From Clostridia bacterium (GTDB lineage Bacteria > Bacillota_A > Clostridia > Christensenellales > Aristaeellaceae), in the NCBI GenBank assembly GCA_017525805.1, contig JAFXSH010000113.1, positions 124,001 through 188,000 of the forward strand: DNA of 64,000 nucleotides. The letters run 5' to 3'. Position 1 is the stretch's first letter; every line of letters begins with the position of its first letter. The position numbers and the translations under genes are program-made. Below the pieces are notes generated by a model. That model ran no database searches and had not been told where the DNA came from. It worked only from the letters and a program-made list of their open reading frames with translations. Shown piece by piece: positions 56,187-64,000 of this stretch.

Positions 56187-59132
56187 TTACTTTCCGATCA
56201 CCGGCGTCCAATACGCCTGCTGATATATATCGGTGATCCGGTAGGTGACCAGGGCTTTGCTCTTGTCGGGCAGGTATACGTTGCTGACCTTCAGTTCCCC
56301 GTCCACGGTGACGGACTTGCCGAAAGCGTAGCTGGCGGTGTAATTCTGATTATAATCGTAGAGGTCCGCCAGGAACACGATTTCCGCGCCCTGTTCCAGT
56401 TCGTCCAGGGCCTTGGCCACGGTTTCCGTTTCGTCGGTGTATACGGCGCGGGCACCGGCCACATAGCCGTCCTCATGCTCGTTATCGAACACCAGCAGCA
56501 GGTCCATGCGCACGCCGTTCACCAGGGCGGGTACCCGGCCCGTAATGATCCAGCCGCCGTTATCCAGGTATTGGCTGGTTTCGTGGTAGTAGGGCACGAC
56601 CTGGCCGTTGATTGCCAGCCAGGTGCCGTCCATATCGGCGACGAGGCGGCCCAGCTCATCAAAGAAGAACAGGTTATCCAAGCCCAAGTCCACATAGCCC
56701 GCACCGTTATCGTAGAACACGTTCTGGTCCACGCCGGTGACCAGCGCCCACTGTTCGGGCGTCAGGTCCAGCGCCCAGTTTTCGCCGTTCTTTGCGAAAA
56801 CCAGCTGATCAGCGTCTAAGATATGGGCGGTCAGGTATTCGGTAAGATCCTTGCCTTTCAGAGACGCGCCGGACAGGAAGCCGGTGTTGTCCGCGCTGAG
56901 CCCCGCCACCCGGTTATAGCCTCCGCCCAAGAAGGCGGAAAGCAGATCGCTGATCATATCGTCGGAGGAAGAAGACGGCGAACTGCTATAGGAAGAACCG
57001 AACAGGGACCCCATCAGACTGCCGCCGCTGGCAACAGCCTGGCCGCTGGCCTCCACCCCGGCAAAGTCCCGGATGGCCTGGGAATAGCTGTCGTCCATGC
57101 CGATGGCGGCGTAGGTGCTCACAGCTTTATCCACGTTGGACACCTTGTTGTAGGGGAAATAGATGGACAGGCCGTGGGCGTTGGAGATGTTGCCGATGCG
57201 GTTGTACTTCACCGCTTCCTTGAGGACCTTGGCAAGGGCCTGGCTTTCCGTGGTGTTCAGGTGGGCGCACAGGTCGGTCAGGTCCACCTGGTCGATGCGG
57301 CTGGAGGTGGCAAATTCCCGGCAGCCGTTGCGGGCGGCGGAAACGGTCTGATACTCCTTGTTGGCGATCATGGCGGAAACGGACTTGGAGAAGGCCGTCA
57401 GCTTATCGGGCACGGTGTGCGAAAGTTCCGCCAGGTCTACCACGGAAAGGGTGGTCTGCTGGCCCCGGCAGGAGGAAGCGCACTTGCTCACGAAATCGTC
57501 GCAAATTTTCTGGCCGATTTCCAGGGTGTCCATGGAGGTATTCTTGCCCCATGCGGTGAGCCAGTCGGTGTAATACCAGCCGATGCCCGGCTCGGTTTCC
57601 TCGGAGGCGATCAGGTAATCGGCGTGCTTGCTGCACATGAGGGCGTTTTCCACCGTTGCCATCAGGCAGGCGTCAAAGCCGATGAAATCGAACTTCACCC
57701 CGCCGTTTTCAAAAGCGGTGTTCAGCCCCGCCAAAGTCATGGAGCCGGAGCGGGTGTTCTTTTCGTCGTAGCCGTAGCCGCTGACGGAGCCGGAGCCGTG
57801 GTCCCACAGGATCAGGGCGTAGCGGTTGGCCTTGAAGTTTTTGGCGCAGTACTGGATGAAGGAACTCAAGGTGGATGGGGTGGTCATGGAAGCCGTGCCC
57901 GCGTTATCGTTCAGGCAGGTCATTTTGCCGTTGTCGATCTGCCAGATCTGATTCACCTTGGAGGATACTTTATCGTTGCGCCAATTGGTGCTGCCGCCGG
58001 TAAATACGATCAGCTTGATCTTGCTGCCCAGGGTGGCGTTGAGCATTTCCTGCAAATCCTTGGTGCCCATGCCGCTGCGGCTTTCCAGGTCCGCCCCGCA
58101 CATGTACACCATGATGGTCACCTTGTCCTTGCCGTTTCCGGCGATGGTGGTATATTTATCCCGGCTGCCGGACGCCACATTGCGGTTCAGCACCCCGGAA
58201 ACTACGGTGGAAAGGGCGGTATTCAGGGTGGAGGCGCCGGAAGAAGACGTGCTGCCGTACCCCGTCTGGCCGCTGTACCAGCTTCCGCCCAAGAGGGAAG
58301 AAAGCAGATCGGAGGAAGAACTGCTCGTCTGGGTTTGAGTGGAGGAAGAACCCATCAGCCCAGAGAGGATGGAGGACATGGTGCCGCTGCTGCTTTGGCC
58401 TCCCGTCAGGCCGCCCAGCAGGGAAGAAAGGGTATCGTCGCTGCTGCTCTGCGTGCCCGTCAGGCCGGACAGCAGGGAAGAAGTGCTTTGGGTATTATTG
58501 GATGTGTTGCTGGAGCCGCCGCCGAACAGGCCGGACAGACCGCCGCCGCCCCCCAGCAGCAGCACCGCCACCACCGCGATGATGATCAGCAGCGGGCTTC
58601 TGCCCCCGCCGGCCCGCTGGGTGCTCTGTGTGCCGCTGGCGCGCTGGGCATTCTGGGGCGTACCGCCGCCGGACACAGGAGGCCGCTGGGAAGAAGCCGG
58701 ACGGCTGGAGGATTGCTGGGGCCGGGATTGCTGGGCAGAAGAAGGCCGCTGCTGCCGCGCCGATTGCTGGGGCCGCGTCTGCTGCCCGAAGGGGTTTTGC
58801 TGGGTGCGGCCCGCGCCAAAGGGATTGGAGGCCGCGCCGCTGGGCCGGGTCTGCTGGGGCTGCCCGCCGCCCACAGGCGCGCTGTGGGTGTTCATGCTGC
58901 CGCCCGCCTGGCCGGACACGTTTTTAGGCCGTGCCATGGGCCCGTTTGAGGCATTGGTTTGCCCGGCGGCGCGCTGATTCCCCGCGCCCGCCTGCTGATC
59001 CTTCCTGTCCTGATACCCGTTCTGATCCCCCACCGGGCCGTCCGTCCGGGCCGGGCCGTGGGTTTGCATGGCGCTGTCATCCGCCGTGCCGGTCACATTT
59101 TTTTTACGATTCAAAGGGCCGTTTCCCTGCAT
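56187..59132 (-). CDS. Clostripain-family (C11) cysteine peptidase, membrane-anchored
   Basis: A 981-residue protein. Residues 1-180 are disordered and rich in Gln, Pro, Ser and Gly. One helix (LLIIIAVVAVLLLGGG, about 178-195) is followed by a Ser/Gly/Leu repeat tract (SSLLSGLTG, SSLLGGLTGG, SSILSGLMG, SSLLGGSW) to about 300. The C11 domain follows: VTIMVYMCGADLES, catalytic His445 in LILWDHGSG, and catalytic Cys489 in GFDACLMAT. The C-terminal 200 residues form a further beta-rich domain. C11 proteases cut after Arg or Lys. It has its own promoter and terminator. ATG at 59132 follows GGAAGGG. Confidence 0.9.
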   Translation of the reverse strand: MQGNGPLNRKKNVTGTADDSAMQTHGPARTDGPVGDQNGYQDRKDQQAGAGNQRAAGQTNASNGPMARPKNVSGQAGGSMNTHSAPVGGGQPQQTRPSGAASNPFGAGRTQQNPFGQQTRPQQSARQQRPSSAQQSRPQQSSSRPASSQRPPVSGGGTPQNAQRASGTQSTQRAGGGRSPLLIIIAVVAVLLLGGGGGLSGLFGGGSSNTSNNTQSTSSLLSGLTGTQSSSDDTLSSLLGGLTGGQSSSGTMSSILSGLMGSSSTQTQTSSSSSDLLSSLLGGSWYSGQTGYGSTSSSGASTLNTALSTVVSGVLNRNVASGSRDKYTTIAGNGKDKVTIMVYMCGADLESRSGMGTKDLQEMLNATLGSKIKLIVFTGGSTNWRNDKVSSKVNQIWQIDNGKMTCLNDNAGTASMTTPSTLSSFIQYCAKNFKANRYALILWDHGSGSVSGYGYDEKNTRSGSMTLAGLNTAFENGGVKFDFIGFDACLMATVENALMCSKHADYLIASEETEPGIGWYYTDWLTAWGKNTSMDTLEIGQKICDDFVSKCASSCRGQQTTLSVVDLAELSHTVPDKLTAFSKSVSAMIANKEYQTVSAARNGCREFATSSRIDQVDLTDLCAHLNTTESQALAKVLKEAVKYNRIGNISNAHGLSIYFPYNKVSNVDKAVSTYAAIGMDDSYSQAIRDFAGVEASGQAVASGGSLMGSLFGSSYSSSPSSSSDDMISDLLSAFLGGGYNRVAGLSADNTGFLSGASLKGKDLTEYLTAHILDADQLVFAKNGENWALDLTPEQWALVTGVDQNVFYDNGAGYVDLGLDNLFFFDELGRLVADMDGTWLAINGQVVPYYHETSQYLDNGGWIITGRVPALVNGVRMDLLLVFDNEHEDGYVAGARAVYTDETETVAKALDELEQGAEIVFLADLYDYNQNYTASYAFGKSVTVDGELKVSNVYLPDKSKALVTYRITDIYQQAYWTPVIGK

Positions 59133-59192
59133 ATTGATCCCTTCCTTTTATTTATCTCGTTCCGCGCGAAAAGCGGAAATGCTTCTGTTGTC

Positions 59193-59221
59193 ATTATAGC
59201 ACGGTTTGCCCTGTTCGTCAA
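59193..59221 (-). promoter_or_regulatory. Promoter for the C11 protease gene
   Basis: Minus strand -35 TTGACG (59216-59221), a 17-bp spacer and -10 TATAAT (59193-59198). It is divergent from the csoR promoter, with 27 bases between the two -35 elements. Confidence 0.7.
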
Positions 59222-59248
59222 AAATAAAAAAGAGAAAGAAATGTACGC

Positions 59249-59277
59249 TTGACATATACCGCCTAGGGGTATATAAT
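59249..59277 (+). promoter_or_regulatory. Perfect sigma-A promoter of the copper operon
   Basis: -35 TTGACA (59249-59254), exactly 17 bp, -10 TATAAT (59272-59277). The spacer is occupied by a near-palindromic CsoR-type operator. Confidence 0.85.
59255..59273 (+). promoter_or_regulatory. CsoR-type operator 1, inside the promoter spacer
   Basis: A 19-bp inverted repeat, TATACC at the left and GGTATA at the right, with two mismatched pairs. It fills the space between -35 and -10, so a bound repressor would block RNA polymerase directly. Confidence 0.7.
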
Positions 59278-59280
59278 CAA

Positions 59281-59299
59281 TATACCCCGACGGGGTATA
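59281..59299 (+). promoter_or_regulatory. CsoR-type operator 2, at the transcript start
   Basis: A perfect 19-bp palindrome: TATACCCCG, a central A, CGGGGTATA. It covers the expected transcript start (about 59284) and matches the known CsoR G/C-tract operator style. Confidence 0.78.
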
Positions 59300-59320
59300 G
59301 ATATCGGAGGAATGGGCATC

Positions 59321-59629
59321 ATGAATCAGGAAGAAACGGTTTGTCCCTGCCATAAAACCAGGGAAAGGACGGAAGAAGAATACACCTGCCTGATCCATCG
59401 GCTGAACCGCATCGAAGGCCAGGTGCGGGGCATCCGGGGCATGGTGGAAAAGAACGCTTACTGCACGGATATTTTGGTGCAGGTAGCGGCGGTGAACGCT
59501 GCCCTGGCGGCCTTTAACCGGGAGCTGCTGGGCCAGCACATCAAAACCTGCGTGAAGCGGGATATTTTAGCGGGGAAAGACGAGACCATCGACGAGCTTT
59601 TGGCGACATTGCAGAAATTGATGAAGTAG
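59321..59629 (+). CDS. csoR: Copper-sensing repressor CsoR
   Basis: A 102-residue all-helical repressor of the CsoR/RcnR family (DUF156). The Cu(I) ligands are in place: Cys48 (NAYCTD), His73 and Cys77 (GQHIKTC). Other marks are [18 protein letters not shown] and [16 protein letters not shown]. Cu(I) binding releases it from the operators. The N-terminus has two extra Cys (VCPCHK). I chose the ATG at 59321, about ten bases after GGAGG; the in-frame ATG at 59312 abuts the ribosome site. Eleven bases separate it from copA. Confidence 0.9.
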   Translation: MNQEETVCPCHKTRERTEEEYTCLIHRLNRIEGQVRGIRGMVEKNAYCTDILVQVAAVNAALAAFNRELLGQHIKTCVKRDILAGKDETIDELLATLQKLMK

Positions 59630-59639
59630 GGAACATGAT

Positions 59640-62138
59640 ATGAAACAGTATACCGTAACGGGCATGAGCTGCGCGGCGTGCAGCGCCCGGGTGGAAAAGG
59701 CGGTCAGTCAGGTGCCGGGGGTGCAGAGCTGCGCGGTGAGCCTGCTCACCAACAGCATGGGCGTGGAGGGCACGGCCAGCGAAAGCGACATCATCCGCGC
59801 CGTAGAAGAAGCGGGCTATGGAGCCCGGAGCAAGGATGCCCCCTCCCTCGCCGCACCTGCTGCCATCCAAGAAGACGCCTTGGCCGACCATGAAACGCCC
59901 AAACTGAAAAAACGCTTATTTACTTCCTTGGGCTTTTTGATCGTGCTCATGTACATTTCCATGGGGCATATGATGTGGAACTGGCCCCTGCCCGGTTTTT
60001 TAGCGGATAATCACGTAGGCATGGGGCTGGCGCAGATGATTTTGGCCGCCATCGTGATGCTGATCAACCAAAAATTCTTTGTCGGCGGCTTCAAAAGCCT
60101 GTGGCACAAGGCACCCAATATGGACACCTTGGTGGCCCTCGGCTCGGCGGCCAGCTTCTGCTGGAGCGTGTACGTGCTCTTCGCCATGACCGTGGCCCAG
60201 ACCCGTGGCGACGCGGTGGCGGTCATGGGATACATGCACGATTTTTACTTTGAATCCGCCGCCATGATTTTGACCCTGATCACCGTTGGCAAAATGCTGG
60301 AAGCCCGTTCCAAGGGCAAAACCACCGACGCCCTGAAAAGCCTGATGAAGCTGGCCCCGCAAACGGCCACCCTTCTTCGGAACGGACAGGAAGTGACTGT
60401 GCCCATTGATCAGGTGCAGCCCGGCGATATTTTCACCGTACGGCCTGGGGAAAGCATCCCGGTGGACGGCGTCGTGGTGTCCGGCGGCAGCGCGGTGAAC
60501 GAAGCGGCCCTGACGGGTGAAAGCATCCCCGTGGACAAAAGCGAGGGCGACAGCGTATCCGCCGCTACGGTAAACCAGTCCGGCTACCTGCAATGCCGGG
60601 CCACCCGCGTGGGCCAGGATACCACCCTTTCCCAAATCATCAAAATGGTCAGCGACGCGGCGGCCACCAAGGCCCCCATCGCCAAGGTAGCGGACAGGGT
60701 GTCCGGCGTGTTCGTGCCGGTGGTCATTTCCATCGCGGTCATTACCACCGTGATTTGGCTGCTGCTGGGCCAGCCCTTCGGCTACGCTCTGGCAAGGGGC
60801 ATTTCGGTGCTGGTGATTTCCTGCCCCTGCGCCCTGGGCTTGGCCACGCCGGTGGCGATCATGGTAGGCAACGGGTTGGGCGCGCGGCACGGCGTCCTGT
60901 TCAAAACCGCCGTTTCTTTGGAGGAAGCGGGCAAAACCCAAATCGTTGCCCTGGATAAGACCGGCACCATTACCAAAGGCGAACCCCAGGTGACGGACGT
61001 GCTGCCATTTGACGGCGTTTCTGAAAGTGATCTGCTTTCCGCCGCCTTTGCTCTGGAACGGAAAAGCGAACATCCCCTGGCCCGCGCCGTCGTGGCCTAC
61101 GGGGAAAGCAAGGGCCTGACCAGTCCGGAAATCGAAGCCTTTACCGCTCTGCCGGGCAACGGTTTATCGGGCACGCTGAATGGCGAAGCGCTGCTGGGCG
61201 GCAGTCAAACATTCATCGCGTCCAAAGTCAGCTTGTCCGACGATTTGACGAAAAAAGCGAACCGCCTGGCGGAGGAAGGAAAAACGCCCCTGTTTTTCGC
61301 TCGAAACGATCAGGCGCTTGGCATCATCGCCGTAGCGGACACCATGAAGGAGGACAGCCCGGAAGCCATCCGCCAGCTGCAAAATATGGGCATCCGCGTG
61401 GTCATGCTCACCGGCGACAATCAGCGCACCGCCCAGGCCGTAGGAAAACAGGCGGGGGTGGACGAAGTGATCGCGGGCGTGCTGCCGGAGGGCAAAGAAC
61501 AGGCGATCAAAAACCTCAAAAAAAAGGGCAAAGTAACCATGGTGGGCGACGGCATCAACGACGCCCCGGCCCTCACCCGGGCGGACATGGGCATCGCCGT
61601 CGGGGCAGGCGCGGATATCGCCATCGACGCGGCGGACGTGGTGCTGATGAACAGCCATTTGACCGATGTGGCCGCCGCTATCCGGCTGAGCCGCGCCACT
61701 TTGCGCAACATCCATGAAAACCTGTTCTGGGCTTTCATCTACAATATCATCGGCATCCCCCTGGCGGCGGGAGCATTCATTTCCCTGTTCGGCTGGACCA
61801 TGAACCCCATGTTCGGGGCGGCGGCCATGAGCCTGTCCAGCTTCTGCGTGGTATCCAACGCGCTGCGGCTCAATTTCTTTGATCTGTACAGCGCGAAGCG
61901 GGATAAAAAAATCAAAATCAAGGAGAGAAAAACCATGGAAAAGACCTTAAAAGTCGAAGGCATGATGTGCATGCATTGCTCCGGCCGGGTGCAGAAGGCC
62001 CTGGAAGCCATTGACGGCGTGGCGAGCGCCAACGTGAGCCACGAAACCGGCACCGCTGTGGTGACCCTGACCCAGAACGTAGCCGACGAGGTGCTCAAAA
62101 AGGCTGTTACTGACGCGGGCTACCAGGTTGTAGGCTGA
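59640..62138 (+). CDS. copA: Copper-exporting P1B-type ATPase fused to a CopZ-like domain
   Basis: An 832-residue heavy-metal ATPase. An N-terminal HMA domain has [14 protein letters not shown] (CxxC). Eight helices include the Cu-binding CPC at 395-397 ([10 protein letters not shown]). The phosphorylated Asp439 is in [21 protein letters not shown] supplies the HP motif and [12 protein letters not shown] the hinge motif. From residue 766 a complete second metallochaperone domain follows ([15 protein letters not shown]) with its own ATG and ribosome site and no stop codon between. It exports Cu(I). It begins 11 bases after csoR and ends at a strong terminator. Confidence 0.95.
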   Translation: MKQYTVTGMSCAACSARVEKAVSQVPGVQSCAVSLLTNSMGVEGTASESDIIRAVEEAGYGARSKDAPSLAAPAAIQEDALADHETPKLKKRLFTSLGFLIVLMYISMGHMMWNWPLPGFLADNHVGMGLAQMILAAIVMLINQKFFVGGFKSLWHKAPNMDTLVALGSAASFCWSVYVLFAMTVAQTRGDAVAVMGYMHDFYFESAAMILTLITVGKMLEARSKGKTTDALKSLMKLAPQTATLLRNGQEVTVPIDQVQPGDIFTVRPGESIPVDGVVVSGGSAVNEAALTGESIPVDKSEGDSVSAATVNQSGYLQCRATRVGQDTTLSQIIKMVSDAAATKAPIAKVADRVSGVFVPVVISIAVITTVIWLLLGQPFGYALARGISVLVISCPCALGLATPVAIMVGNGLGARHGVLFKTAVSLEEAGKTQIVALDKTGTITKGEPQVTDVLPFDGVSESDLLSAAFALERKSEHPLARAVVAYGESKGLTSPEIEAFTALPGNGLSGTLNGEALLGGSQTFIASKVSLSDDLTKKANRLAEEGKTPLFFARNDQALGIIAVADTMKEDSPEAIRQLQNMGIRVVMLTGDNQRTAQAVGKQAGVDEVIAGVLPEGKEQAIKNLKKKGKVTMVGDGINDAPALTRADMGIAVGAGADIAIDAADVVLMNSHLTDVAAAIRLSRATLRNIHENLFWAFIYNIIGIPLAAGAFISLFGWTMNPMFGAAAMSLSSFCVVSNALRLNFFDLYSAKRDKKIKIKERKTMEKTLKVEGMMCMHCSGRVQKALEAIDGVASANVSHETGTAVVTLTQNVADEVLKKAVTDAGYQVVG
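61935..62138 (+). CDS. copZ: CopZ-like copper chaperone domain with internal start
   Basis: In the same frame as copA, an ATG at 61935 is preceded by AAGGAGA eight bases upstream. It would yield a 67-residue chaperone ([20 protein letters not shown]...) of exactly CopZ size, with the CxxC copper site. It may be made from an internal start as well as in the fusion. This is annotated as an alternative product, not a separate gene. Confidence 0.45.
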   Translation: MEKTLKVEGMMCMHCSGRVQKALEAIDGVASANVSHETGTAVVTLTQNVADEVLKKAVTDAGYQVVG

Positions 62139-62145
62139 CTGTTCT

Positions 62146-62182
62146 CTTCCCCTGTCCTTTTCCGAGGGCAGGGGAAGTTTTT
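62146..62182 (+). terminator. Terminator of the copper operon
   Basis: CTTCCCCTG with CC (62146-62157) pairs with GG and CAGGGGAAG (62167-62177), followed by five T. Confidence 0.8.
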
Positions 62183-62193
62183 GTAAATATCGC

Positions 62194-62222
62194 TTGTCCG
62201 CGGCGGCGTAAAGCGGTATAAT
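62194..62222 (+). promoter_or_regulatory. Promoter for pepC
   Basis: -35 TTGTCC (62194-62199), a 17-bp spacer and -10 TATAAT (62217-62222), with the start 47 bases downstream. Confidence 0.65.
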
Positions 62223-62268
62223 AAAGCATGCCATATATCCACCGCGAAAGAAAGAAGGATGATTCATC

Positions 62269-63603
62269 ATGCAGAAAACGCCCATCACCCAGGAACAGTT
62301 AAAAGCCTGGTCGGACCATTACAACGCTTCGGAAGCCCGTCAGATCGCCACCTTGGCCCTGTCCAAGGCCGCCGTGGCTGACGCCGCTTATTCCCCCGCC
62401 GCCGCCTTTGCCATGCGGCAGAAATTCTCCATCGAAATTCCCACCCTGCCGGTGACCAACCAGAAGCACAGCGGCCGGTGCTGGCTGTTCGCCGCCGCTA
62501 ACGTGCTGCGGGAGCGCATCGCCCAGCGCCTGAACCTGGAAAGCTTTGAGCTTTCCCAAAGCTACCTGGCTTTCTGGGATAAATTCGAGCGCGCCAACTA
62601 CTTCCTGGAATGCATGCTGGAAACGGCTTCCCTGCCCACGGACGACCGCACCGTATCCTTCATTCTCCAAACCGGCGTGCATGACGGCGGCCAGTGGGAT
62701 ATGTTCGCCAATATCGTGCGCAAATACGGCTTGGTGCCCAAGGACGTGTACGACGAAACCTTCCAGGCCTCTAACACTGGCAGCATGAACCATATCCTGA
62801 ACCGTAACCTGAAAATTTGCGCGTCCAAGCTGCGGAAAATGGTGGCCGCCGGAGCCAAAGAAGCGGAAATTCAGGCGGAAAAGGCCGCCATGCTGGATAA
62901 GATTTACGGCTTCCTGTGCTCCTGCTACACCGAGCCGCCCAAGGCCTTCGATTTTTCCTACGTAGACAAGGATAAAAAGTATCATATCGAAAAAGGCTTC
63001 ACGCCCCAAAGCTTCTTTGAAAAGTACATAGGGTCCCTGCTGGACGATATCGTCAGCGTGATCAACGCTCCCACCAAGGATAAGCCTTGGCACAAGACCT
63101 TCACCATCAAGATGCTTGGCAACGTGGTGGGCGGAAACATGGTGAAGCACCTGAACATCACCATGGACGAAATGAAGAGTGCCATCATCCGCCAGCTCCA
63201 GGCGGGCAAGGTGGTCTGGTTCGGCAGCGACGTGGGCAAGTTCGGCGATCGGGACAACGGCATCTGGGATGATCAGAGCTATAATGTGGAACTGCTCACA
63301 GGACTGGACCTTTTCATTTCCAAGGAAGACAGCCTGGACTACGGCTTCGCCGCCATGAACCACGCTATGGTGATCACCGGCGTGGAACTGGCGGACGGCA
63401 AACCCACCCGCTGGAAGATCGAAAACAGCTGGGGCGACGAACACGGGGCCAAAGGCTACTACATCTGCTCGGACACCTGGTTCGACGATTATGTGTTCCA
63501 GGCCGCCATTGAAAAGGAATACTTGGGCGAGCTGGCGGAATACGCCAGGCAGGAGCCCATCGTCCTGGAGCCCTGGGATCCCATGGGCACGCTGGCGGAA
63601 TAA
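62269..63603 (+). CDS. pepC: Aminopeptidase C (C1-family bleomycin hydrolase type)
   Basis: A 444-residue cytoplasmic cysteine aminopeptidase, the PepC/bleomycin hydrolase type. The catalytic triad is visible: Cys71 in KHSGRCWLFAA, His365 in MNHAMVITGV and Asn386 in ENSWGDEHG. Other signatures are FELSQSYLAFWDKFERANYFLE and GGQWDMFANIVRKYGLVPK. It trims peptides from their N-terminus. ATG at 62269 follows GAAGGA. It has its own promoter. Confidence 0.95.
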   Translation: MQKTPITQEQLKAWSDHYNASEARQIATLALSKAAVADAAYSPAAAFAMRQKFSIEIPTLPVTNQKHSGRCWLFAAANVLRERIAQRLNLESFELSQSYLAFWDKFERANYFLECMLETASLPTDDRTVSFILQTGVHDGGQWDMFANIVRKYGLVPKDVYDETFQASNTGSMNHILNRNLKICASKLRKMVAAGAKEAEIQAEKAAMLDKIYGFLCSCYTEPPKAFDFSYVDKDKKYHIEKGFTPQSFFEKYIGSLLDDIVSVINAPTKDKPWHKTFTIKMLGNVVGGNMVKHLNITMDEMKSAIIRQLQAGKVVWFGSDVGKFGDRDNGIWDDQSYNVELLTGLDLFISKEDSLDYGFAAMNHAMVITGVELADGKPTRWKIENSWGDEHGAKGYYICSDTWFDDYVFQAAIEKEYLGELAEYARQEPIVLEPWDPMGTLAE

Positions 63604-63613
63604 GCAATAAATC

Positions 63614-63715
63614 AGTGTGGAGAGTGGAGTGTGGAGTTAAATTTGGTGTACGCTTTTACTTCCACTGAATTGATGGAACGAAGGCAAAAACCAATAAAGC
63701 TCCACACTCTACACT
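63614..63715. repeat. GTGTGGAG inverted-repeat element, copy 2
   Basis: Left end AGTGTGGAGAGTGGAGTGTG (63614-63633) and right end CTCCACACTCTACACT (63700-63715) are inverted and share the core with copy 1 at 53886. About 60 unrelated bases lie between. It fills most of the gap between pepC and the HAD gene. Confidence 0.75.
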
Positions 63716-63746
63716 TGTATGAGTCACCAGAAAGGAGGCCAACGCC

Positions 63747-64000
63747 ATGAACTTCCCCCGGGAACGCAAGGAAGACCTGCCGGTGGTGGCGATCTGCTAT
63801 GATTTCGACAAAACCCTTTCCCCCTCCGATATGCAGGCCCAGGGCTACATTCAGTCCGTGGGCTTCGACGTGGAACAGTTCTGGGAAGAATCCGATGCTT
63901 TCGCTCTCTCCCACGATATGGACCAGAACCTGGCCTACATGTATAAAATGGTGCGGGAGGCGGAGGGCCGCTTTGTGTTCAGCCGGTCCGCGCTGATGGA
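63747..64000 (+). CDS. HAD-superfamily phosphatase, N-terminal part (cut by window edge)
   Basis: The first 84 codons are visible. The HAD nucleophile motif is CYDFDKTLS (Asp19 and Asp21), the phosphorylated and acid-base aspartates. The next segment (SDMQAQGYIQSVGFDVEQFWEES) resembles cap regions of phosphoserine phosphatase-like HAD enzymes in clostridia. The substrate cannot be told. ATG at 63747 follows AAAGGAGG. Confidence 0.82.
   Translation, partial: MNFPRERKEDLPVVAICYDFDKTLSPSDMQAQGYIQSVGFDVEQFWEESDAFALSHDMDQNLAYMYKMVREAEGRFVFSRSALM

Noticed and set aside
56823..58949. 708-residue open frame on the plus strand opposite the C11 protease gene
   Set aside because: It lies fully inside a well-supported gene, lacks a ribosome site and known motifs, and has the composition expected of a complementary frame in GC-rich DNA.
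1..64000. tRNA, rRNA, phage or complete insertion-sequence genes
   Set aside because: I looked for cloverleaf-like segments, conserved rRNA stretches, transposase or integrase motifs and found none that I could support.

Overview
The window is bacterial chromosome from a GC-rich member of the Clostridia (Bacillota), most likely a gut or rumen Christensenellales-type lineage. This placement is inferred from gene content: the mrnC-thyX-rlmB-sigH block, adjacent lonB and lon, a SpoIID-type protein, DUF5696/YIP1/NHL sugar-transport genes, and C11 and CotH proteins. AGGAGG-type ribosome sites and consensus sigma-A promoters (TTGACA, about 17 bp, TATAAT) support it. I saw no rRNA, tRNA, CRISPR array, phage or intact insertion sequence. 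About 50 genes are supported, most of them tightly packed.

Layout. 1-5.2 kb (minus): envelope genes (partial lgt, a phosphodiester glycosidase, a DUF6273-CapA fusion), a pseudouridine synthase and a secreted protein. 5.3-11 kb (plus): topB, then a DUF4342 protein, a two-component pair and a DUF4097 lipoprotein, which looks like an envelope-stress module. 11-15.3 kb (minus): an AAC(6')-like acetyltransferase, sigH, rlmB, thyX, mrnC and an AraC regulator. 15.5-18.6 kb (plus): a SpoIID/SH3 protein and a tRNA methyltransferase-like gene. 18.6-24 kb (minus): lon, lonB, alr and a probable group II intron scar. 24.1-33.7 kb (minus): a TPM/zinc-ribbon/VTC/DUF4956 operon, a CotH-lamin-tail protein, two small membrane proteins and a Tet(M)-like GTPase. 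33.8-37.2 kb (plus): a CNNM/CBS protein and two secreted proteins.

37.2-52 kb (minus) starts with a protein bearing an acidic Asp/Glu tail. The rest is a carbohydrate-uptake region: a 12-kb operon with a very large solute-binding protein, two separate permease pairs, an NHL/TPR membrane protein, a YIP1 protein and a DUF5696 glycosidase-like protein, followed by a second, independently transcribed binding protein. No ATPase subunit is present. 52-59 kb holds envelope genes (LysM protein, VanY-type peptidase, acyltransferase fused to a transporter-like domain, clostripain-family protease). 59.2-62.2 kb is a CsoR-controlled copper operon in which CopA and CopZ are fused in frame. The window ends with pepC and the start of a HAD phosphatase.

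The most interesting items are the dual-permease NHL/YIP1/DUF5696 operon, the CotH-DUF4956-VTC neighbourhood, the copper promoter with an operator inside its spacer, the CopA-CopZ fusion with an internal ribosome site, the acyltransferase lacking the canonical HX4D aspartate, the group II intron scar upstream of alr, and a two-copy GTGTGGAG inverted-repeat element.
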